A program made the position numbers and the translations under genes. Positions 56,166-64,000 of a DNA stretch of 64,000 bases are shown here, piece after piece. This DNA is from Labia minor (Eukaryota > Arthropoda > Insecta > Dermaptera > Spongiphoridae): NCBI GenBank assembly GCA_963082975.1, contig OY720350.1, positions 47,136,734-47,200,733 of the forward strand, read 5' to 3'. The notes below the pieces were generated by a model, which made no database searches, had not been told where the DNA came from, and saw nothing but the letters and a program-made list of their open reading frames with translations. Within the stretch, counting starts at the first letter, position 1; the number at the start of each line of letters is the position of its first letter.

Positions 56166-59100
56166 CAGTGGTTCTTAAACTGTGGTCCGCGGACCCCTGG
56201 GGGTCCGCGAAGCCTTTACTGGGGGTCCGCGGTCCTCGGAAAAAAATCATCGTAAAAATATATACATATATAAATATTTAAAGTTCATTGTTTAACTATA
56301 TCCTCCTAGAGAATTACGGCTATAATTTAATACTATTAATAATACTATTTTATTTTATTAAATTGATAATTATGTCAATTAATTTTTTGTGAATAAATAA
56401 ACATATATAAAAAACTATATATAAAATTTGAATTTTCATCCATTCATTCATTTAAAATCATTTTTCGATTGTTCCTTTAAAATAACCCCTCTTAGGGGCT
56501 CGGAAGGGGAGGCATATAAGGGAATTTTCTTTCACTTTGTTATTGGGGAAAACCAGGGGAGGGGACAGTCTTACCCGGAAAAACCCAAATTGTCAGCGTC
56601 CACTCTGGGGTTTTAAACAGTTTTAAAGCAAATGTTAATTATAAGTTCATTTCTCAACGAGTTGTATCTTTAAATTATTTTTATTAATGTTAATTATAAG
56701 TTCATTTCTCAACGAGTTGTATCTTTAAATTATTTTTATTAATTTAATTAATTATAATTAAATTATAGCTAATAATAGTTTATTATAGCTAATAATTTTT
56801 TTTAATTTTTAGTGTAATTTGCATGATCATTATTTTATAAAAACACTAAACACATTTTGCAATTTCCCAGAAAGGCTGTTTTTGAGAGTAAGTATAAGTT
56901 AGTTTTATGAATAAAAAATATTTATTTTAATAATATTTTAGAATCAAATTACGAAATTAATAATATTTTAGAATCAAATTACGAAATTAATAATATTTTA
57001 GAATCAAATTACGAAATATATTTATTATATAAATTAATATTCATTTAAAATGATATTAAATCATTTATTTAAAATGATTTAAAACATTTATTAAAATGAT
57101 TTAAAACATTCATTTAAAATGATATTAAAACATTCATTTAAAATCATATTAAAACATAGCTAGTAAATAATAATTCGTTATATTTATATTATATTTATAT
57201 TATATTTATATTATTGTAGTTCAATGTTAATAAATTACTCCATAAAATGGATCGTTGGCTACAAACTGGTTCAACACAGAAACGGAAAGAATCAGATGAT
57301 GAGGCATCAACAGCAAACTCTACCAAGAAACGCAAAACTAGAAAATATTCGGATGATTATTTATCATTTGGATTTACTTATATTTGCAACAATGATGTGG
57401 AAAGACCAGTCTGCGTTCTATGTCAGGAAAGTTTATCCAATGAAAGTATGAAACATGCTAATCTCAGACGTCATTTACAAACAAAGCACAGCGAGCATGT
57501 TAGTAAGTCTATCGAATTTTTTAAAATGAAAAAAGAAGAACTTAATTCAAGTCAGAAATTGATGGTAAAGACGGGATCTGGTGGTATGAGTAAGAAAGCA
57601 GTAATGGCATCATATGAAGTAGCTCTACTTATTGCTAAAGCAGGAAAGCCGCATAATATAGCAGAGCAATTAATTCTTCCTGCTACAAAAGTAATTACAA
57701 ATATAATGTTAGGAACTAAAGCAGCAAACGATATAAATTTGATTTCATTATCAAATGATACGGTTAAGAATAGGATTGAAGACATGTCATGTAATATAAA
57801 AGAAGAATTAATATCGAGAGTGCGCAAAAGTCACTATTACTCATTACAATTGGATGAAAGTACTGATGTCACTAATAATGCCAATTTGTTAGCTTTCATT
57901 AGATATGAGTTTGAAAATCAAATACAAGAAGATGTATTGTTTTGTGATTCACTACCTTCACGAACGACAGCTAATGACATATTTAACAGTTTGAATAATT
58001 TTATAACCGAAAATGAAATAGAGTGGCCAAAATGTGTTGGAATGGTGCTCGTGCAATGTCAGGTACAAGAACTGGATTGATTGCTCTTATTAAAAATGTT
58101 GCGCCTCAGGTTGTTTGGAATCATTGCTGCATTCACAGAGAATCATTAGCAGCCAAAAATATGTCACCAGATTTGAAAAGAACATTAGACGAAGTAGTTA
58201 AAATTGTCAATTTCATTAAGGCTCGTCCACTTAATTCCAGAGTTTTTAAAATTTTGTGTGAGGAAATGGGTAGTCAACATACACATTTATTATTACATAC
58301 AGATGTACGTTGGTTGTCCCGCGGGAAAGTACTCATTCGCCTTTTTGAGCTTCGAGATGAAATACGATTGTTTTTAATAGATGCGCATTTTGAACTGACC
58401 GAATGTTTCAATGATTTTATCTGGTTAGCTAAGGTGGCTTACTTGACTGATATTTTTACAAAATTGAACGAACTTAATTTGAGCCTGCAAGGTACTGTTG
58501 TAAATATATTTAAAGTTGAAGATAAAATAGAAGCAATGATTAAAAAAATCGACTTGTGGTCGAAACGCATCCAGAACGGTGTATATGAGTCTTTTCCAAC
58601 TCTCAATGATTTCATAGAAAGCTCCAGTGAAAAATTGCTTAATCAAACGCGTCAATTATTTGTTGAACATTTAATTACTTTGAAAAGCAACTTCAGGAAG
58701 TATTTTTCTACTCCTGATCCTTGCAATAACTGGATCAGAGATCCATTTAATATGGAAATTACAAATGCTAAACATTTATCTGCACCTGAACAAGATATTC
58801 TCGTGGAATTATCATGTGATACAACTTATAAACTAAAATTTAACAAAAATGAATTGAGCAACTTTTGGTTACTTCTCAGGTCAGATTATCCTGCGCTTGC
58901 AAATAAAGCACTTCAACACTTGATTCCATTCTGCACAACATATTTATGCGAACAAGCTTTTTCGGTACTATTTTATATTAAGTCTAAATATAGAAACAAA
59001 TTAAATGTAGAGCCGGATCTTAGATTAAAAGTTTCCAATATTAAGCCAGATATTGAGATTCTTGTTTCAAGAAAACAACTGCATACATCTCATTAAATAT

Positions 59101-59482
59101 GTAAGTTATATTTAATGAGATAGATGCAGTTATTTTTTAAAATATTTCTTATTTAATATTTTCTGAAAAAAATTATAAAATATTTATATGAATTTAATGT
59201 AAGTACCCATTATAATTTGTGAGATTTGTTGCTATGACAATGTTTGTATTTTCTTTCTTCAATATTATAATTTCTAATAAAATGTGTTCTACAATATGCA
59301 AAAAAATCGTTATTCACCAATCACTGTTAGAAATATTCATCATATATCCTTGTCCTTATGAGATCGTAAGCCAGAAATTAATTAATAAAATGACGTAAAG
59401 TACCTAAAGTTGTGATGGGGGTCCGTCAAAAAAATTTTTTTCAAGTGGGGGTCCGTGGAGTACATAAGTTTAAGAACCTATG
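56166..59482 (+). mobile_element. hAT transposon, near full length, with 8-bp target duplication
   Basis: The 3317-bp element starts CAGTGGTTCTTAAACT and ends AGTTTAAGAACCTATG (14 of 16 bases inverted). It is flanked by perfect 8-bp duplications AAGTAGAG at 56158-56165 and 59483-59490. Subterminal GGGGGTCCGCG / GGGGGTCCGT motifs lie near both ends. Before the gene are short tandem repeats: 55 bp x2 (56634-56743), 30 bp x3 (56930-57015) and AT-rich units (57040-57215). It carries one transposase gene, broken by a frameshift. Confidence 0.95.
57247..59096 (+). pseudogene. hAT transposase (ZBED5-like), frameshifted
   Basis: Two overlapping frames (57247-58080 and 58023-59096) encode one hAT transposase. 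Frame 1 has a BED-type zinc finger at residues about 58-80 (CVLC...HLQTKH) and the first catalytic Asp in LDESTDV. Frame 2 continues with GARAMSG, HCCIHRESLA, a DVRWLSRG block and the C-terminal dimerisation region with the last acidic residue in LCEQAFS. At about 58041 the sequence jumps from CVG directly to NGARAMSG. Family members normally have a few more residues including the second catalytic Asp (CTDGA). A 10-base deletion explains both the missing motif and the frame change. The protein is most like domesticated ZBED5/FAM200-type relatives. This copy cannot make an active enzyme. Confidence 0.9.
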
Positions 59483-59490
59483 AAGTAGAG

Positions 59491-60204
59491 TATATATTGT
59501 ATTTTTGTATTGTTTTTAGATTGTAGGAAAAAAATAATTAATATTTATGAAATTTTGACTGATATTACCATTTCAAAATAGTTATAGAATTTAGCGGTGT
59601 CTTTTTTCTTTATATCTGGAATTTCCATTCTTAAAATTCTTATGAAATTTTATATCCTTTTCTTATTCAAATAATTATATATATATATATAATGATAAGA
59701 ATTTTCATCGGAATAAAACTTATTTTTTTTATCTTGATTTAAATAAATTATTATTTTAGAATAACAGGAAAAGTGTAGTTACTGGTATATGTATATATAT
59801 ATCACACAAAAAGTTATTGTATATTGAATAATAATAACTAAATTTTAAATGAAATTCTTTGAATAGGTATACTATATTTATTTAGGTTTTTTATTTAAGT
59901 TTTTTTTTTTTTAATTTCAAAAAACTTTTCAAATGTAAAGTGATTTTTTGGAAAATATTCCAGTGATCCAATTTCAATTCGACTTTTTCACTAATTTATC
60001 ATCTAAAGCTTCTATATGGAAATTTTGAGGGCAATTCAAAAATTGAATTTATTATTTTATTGACATTTTAGGAAGGTTTTTTTATATTAGTTATTTACTT
60101 AGTGTGGTGGAAGACTGATACCATCCCGGTCTTAAAAGATTTTAATAAGTAGAACAACTATATCAGTCAAATTTTTTATAATATGTCGTTTCCATATTGA
60201 ATAT
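59491..60204. other. AT-rich spacer, no gene seen
   Basis: AT-rich with TA microsatellites (59675-59692 and 59790-59801). No gene or repeat end is recognised. Confidence 0.5.
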
Positions 60205-60228
60205 TCATAAATATTTATGTGTGAATAG

Positions 60229-60452
60229 GGCAGGAAGTTTATTAATATTAGGTACAACCTCAGTTTGGCAAAAAAATCTCTCTCTTTCTCTCATTTTGTC
60301 TTTTTCTTTCCTTATGATAGGACATTCCTTATGAAGCTCAATGGAGAAATCTTGCACACTTCCTGCACCTCTTTTTCGAGGCAGATGATCAAGGCCTCTC
60401 ACTCCAAAACATTCTAACAGGTCATCCAGTAGTCGAGAAACGTTCAAATCCT
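60229..60452 (-). CDS. Possible orphan internal exon
   Basis: On the minus strand a plausible acceptor (GAGTTGTAG, ending at 60453) opens a frame with distinctly non-AT-like codon content: LLDDLLECFGVRGLDHLPRK, then GAGSVQDFSIELHKECPI and a charged KEKDKMRERERF stretch. I do not recognise the protein. A donor is uncertain (GTTGTAC near 60259, or GTGAGAG near 60395). It may be one exon of a long-intron gene covering the gene-poor right part of the window, or a relic. Confidence 0.3.
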
Positions 60453-61689
60453 ACAACTCATTATTATCTCCAAGAAGAAAATTTTCTTAATTAGTAACAT
60501 TTATAAATATATGATAAGATAAGACTATTGATAATTAGATAAATTGCAACATTTATTAATTCGTAATTTGTTAATGGATAAAAATGCTTTTCACTTCTAA
60601 ATTTTTTTTTACCTTTACATTAATAAAATTCCTAATAGAATTTTTATTAAAGTAAGTTTCATTTTTATATTTACATAAAAGTTCATTTAAACATTTAACT
60701 AGGTTTATTATATACATATATATATATATATATAATTATATTTAATTAATTCCAATATTATAATTTTTTTAATGTTAAAATTATATTTATTATATATATA
60801 TGAAAATATATGTTTTTTTTATAATGCTATAAAAAATACGAGTAGTTCTTTATTTTTTGTTCTATTAACTCATATTTATTTTTGAATATGAATTAAAAAT
60901 AATAAAAAATTATTTTGTAAGATTGAAATTCATTTAATTCATTTTAGAATTCTTGTGAATTTTGTAATAATATAATTGTATATATTAAATTTATTAAATT
61001 TAAAATATTCATTTTGTATGTGAGTATGAAAATATTGGGATGATTTTTTATTGATATAAATAAAGAAAAAAAAAAGAGAAACAATTTAATTAAGAGATAA
61101 CGAATAATTAAATTAATATATTTTTAATATTTAAAATTATAATATATAATATTAATTAATATTATAATATAGAATACAAATTTGGTTCAGATGGCCTTCG
61201 AATTAGACATGTGTTTATAAACATAAATTGACAAACATACAAACAAAGGAGAAGAATTCAATGATAATCTATTCTATGATTTTGTTTATGCGTTATAAAC
61301 AAAAGTGACATATAATTAAATATTTATACTTAAACATTAATGGAATGTGTAAGAATAAATTATAAATAAGAATATTTTTTTCCCGAAAAATATAATTAAG
61401 TATTTAAGTATTTATACTTGTACTTCCTTAAACGAATTAAAAGAAATTATCATTTTCTAAGAAATAAACTAATTAAATATATAAAATTTTAAATTGATTA
61501 TATTACGAATTCTATACATATTTTTACTAATTTTTCCTGATCAATATTTGAATTATAAACGCATCTAGCAAAATCAGAAAAGGTTAAACATAACTTAAAA
61601 TCGAAATTAAAGAATGAATTAATAAGTGTTACAATATTTTTTTAAATATGAAAAAAATTGTTGAAATGATTTGAAATTTTTAAGAGGAT
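60453..61689. other. Gene-poor AT-rich region
   Basis: AT-rich with TA runs. No exon-like frame recognised. Confidence 0.5.
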
Positions 61690-62134
61690 TTTATTAAAAT
61701 TTGTAAAATATTGAGCGAGCTTGAGCCTCTTTCTTCCAGACAATGTCAATTTATGAAATAAAATATATTTTAATAAAATTGTAAAAATTTGTAAAATATT
61801 GAGCGAGCTTGAGCCTCTTTCTTCCAGACAATTTCAATTTATGAAATAAAATATATTTCAATAAAATTGTAAAAATTTGTAAAATATTGAGCGAGCTTGA
61901 GCCTCTTTCTTCCAGACAATGTCAATTTATGAAATAAAATATATTTCAATAAAATTGTAAAAATTTGTAAAATATTGAGCGAGCTTGAGCCTCTTTCTTC
62001 CAGACAATTTCAATTTATGAAATAAAATATATTTCAATAAAATTGTAAAAATTTGTAAAATATTGAGCGAGCTTGAGCCTCTTTCTTCCAGACAATTTCA
62101 ATTTATGAAATAAAATATATTTCAATAAAATCAT
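61690..62134. repeat. 88-bp tandem repeat, five copies
   Basis: GAGCGAGCTTGAGCCTCTTT recurs at 61713, 61801, 61889, 61977 and 62065, exactly 88 bases apart. Units are almost identical; a GT/TT alternation in the ACAATGTC / ACAATTTC segment is the main difference. There are no spacers, so it is not a CRISPR array. Confidence 0.95.
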
Positions 62135-62959
62135 GCATTTTCAACTGAACTTTATGTAATTGTATTTTATTTGAAGAGTAAAGAGAGATCGTCAAACACC
62201 ACGAAGGTGAATATTTCATAGCCAGTGAAGCATTCATTTAAAATTTAATTAAATTTAATTAGAGGGGAAAATACGATCCAATGTTATTTTAACCAAATCA
62301 AATAAAAGATCAAATATAAATAGATTATATTATTTTTGGATAAATATTTGAATGAATATTGAGGAAAATAATATCTAAATTTTGTTCTTAATGGAGGTAC
62401 ATTGACAAAGGTGAAGAAATGAAAAATAACAAAAATATACAATTATGATTTCGTCATTAAGATGAATACTTGCTTATATTTCATATTAATGCATTATAAT
62501 CTTTTTGTAATATACCAATAATCACATCATTTAAATTTTTTTTTTAAAATATTATTTTTTGACATCGTCATTCTTTTTAATTTTTTTTTATTTTTACACA
62601 AGTTTGACAAATTATTTTATATTTTTCACCTCCTCTCTCATCTATACAGGTAAATAGATCAGATGTTTGAGTAATAGACTGGATGAGTTGTGAAATTTCA
62701 ATGTCTTTAAATTTATATTGAGATATTATTTAAATAACACGGATTGTCTCTATGCTCTTAGTGGGGTATTTACTTTCACTTTAGTAAATATCGCTTCAAA
62801 CTTCGTAGTTCTCAAGTCAAATAATGTGTCCGGAAACCATTAAAATGCATCTTTTCTTATAATCTACATCTAATATATATATTTATTAAGCATCAATAAT
62901 AAGATTATTATATTAATAACGGAAATTGAAACCAATTATTTGTGCAAAAATATTGGAAT

Positions 62960-63003
<44 letters not shown>

Positions 63004-64000
63004 AATTTTACTTATTAGCATCTAACTACTACTTATATATATCAAAATAATGATTGGGCATCACAAAACTTTCATTTACCATCATCATTGTTAGTTCAAA
63101 TCATCATAAAATAAATAAATAGAAAGATTTAAGAGGTAATGAACTATGATTCTATTTTTTTATCTATCTTTATAATTAGATGATAAAATTTATTTGACAA
63201 ATACGAAAAATATGAGATACAGTAATTTTATTATACAGGACAAATGGAAAGAACTGAAAATAAATAATAATTCCGAGAATATATCACTGAATAATAAGTT
63301 TCATACTGATAACGAATTAAATAAAAGTTGATAAGATTTTTTAATAAAGATAACCATATCTAGTGAAAAATGAATTATGAATGAGATTAAGAAAGGTAGT
63401 ATTTATCATCACCAATTAAAATTTAATTTTCCTTCTCAGGGAAATTATTTTTTTTTTTTTTTTTTTTTTTTGTTTTTGTTTTTTTTTTATACTATACTAA
63501 GATTTTTTTTTAATTTGCTTTGAATAAACGGTAATTAAATAAAATACTATTAATTTATTCTATTCTTAAAAATTATGGTTCCTAAAATCAATTATGTAAT
63601 AATAATTTTTGAAATTATTGTATTTAAATACTTGCATATAAACTTAAGCAGTTTTGATTGACAGCTTAAATATATAGTAAATATTGTTTGAAACTCAGGA
63701 AAACATTCACAATCAAGTCAAATTTTAGAATTCATTTTAAAGATTATTATTATAAATTATTTAAACTATTTATAATGTGTTTTGCGACTGATGTATTTAA
63801 TCATTTATAAAAATTTTAATAAATTAATATTTAATATTTTAATAATTAATAATTTATAGAAATTTTGAAAATATAAATTTATTATTATTGAAAATACATA
63901 AATATTATAATATAATTATAACTCCCTTATAAATAACAAAATCGTAAATTTAATACGCCAGAAATTTATGCAACCCGTAAGACTACCTTGAACTTGAATC
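62135..64000. other. Gene-poor right end with simple repeats
   Basis: AT-rich. It contains a TA microsatellite (about 62966-63000) and a poly(T) tract (63448-63471) that could be the poly(A) tail of a minus-strand retrocopy, but no coding relic is visible next to it. No gene is seen. Confidence 0.5.

Noticed and set aside
61690-62134. Regular 88-bp array considered as a CRISPR array
   Set aside because: The whole unit repeats with no variable spacer; it is a minisatellite.
63448-63471. Poly(T) as the tail of a minus-strand retrocopy
   Set aside because: No gene-derived or LINE-like sequence is visible on the adjoining side; a simple T tract is the safer reading.

Overview
This is a very AT-rich eukaryotic window with short, GT-AG-spliced genes and no operons. 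Gene content points to an insect: a bedraggled-type orphan SLC6 transporter, BiP, PARP16, METTL6, RECQL5, Paf1 and ZCCHC10. R1-clade, mariner, hAT and Helentron-like repeats fit an arthropod. The extreme AT content would suit a parasitoid wasp or a similar insect, but that is a guess. No rRNA, CRISPR or prokaryotic feature was seen, and no convincing functional tRNA.

Layout: 0.6-1.1 kb is a deleted mariner-type element. 2.1-3.4 kb is ZCCHC10 (-). 4.0-9.9 kb is a repeat nest of foldbacks, two LINE remnants and a self-nested repeat family. 10.8-13.3 kb is Paf1 (+). 14.2-16.0 kb is PARP16 (-), sharing a 590-bp divergent intergenic region with RECQL5 (+, 16.6-20.3 kb). 22.4-24.5 kb is a 247-bp tandem array abutting or overlapping the 3' end of METTL6 (-, 24.3-26.1 kb). 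27.8-31.0 kb is BiP (+) with two unfolded-protein-response elements upstream. 33.7-38.3 kb is the SLC6 gene (-), whose first exons were not found. 38.9-41.1 kb is an R1-clade retrotransposon inside an (AC)n microsatellite. 42.1-46.2 kb is a repeat complex with a 175-bp satellite and a decayed endonuclease domain. 46-64 kb is gene-poor, with more mobile elements including a 3.3-kb hAT copy that has a perfect 8-bp target duplication.

Six host genes have complete exon chains that keep frame from ATG to stop: ZCCHC10, Paf1, PARP16, RECQL5, METTL6 (two possible ends) and BiP. The SLC6 chain is complete except for its 5' end. Functionally, Paf1 and RECQL5 both act on elongating RNA polymerase II. 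BiP and PARP16 both belong to ER stress signalling. Whether these pairings matter is inference.

The most unusual structures are: the 247-bp array, in which each unit carries a splice-acceptor / short ORF / splice-donor cassette on the METTL6 strand; the retrotransposon placed in an AC repeat; an inverted-ended 3.3-kb composite at 42.1-45.4 kb; a repeat copy inserted inside another copy of its own family (7.0-8.2 kb); and the hAT transposase gene broken by a small deletion that removes a catalytic motif.
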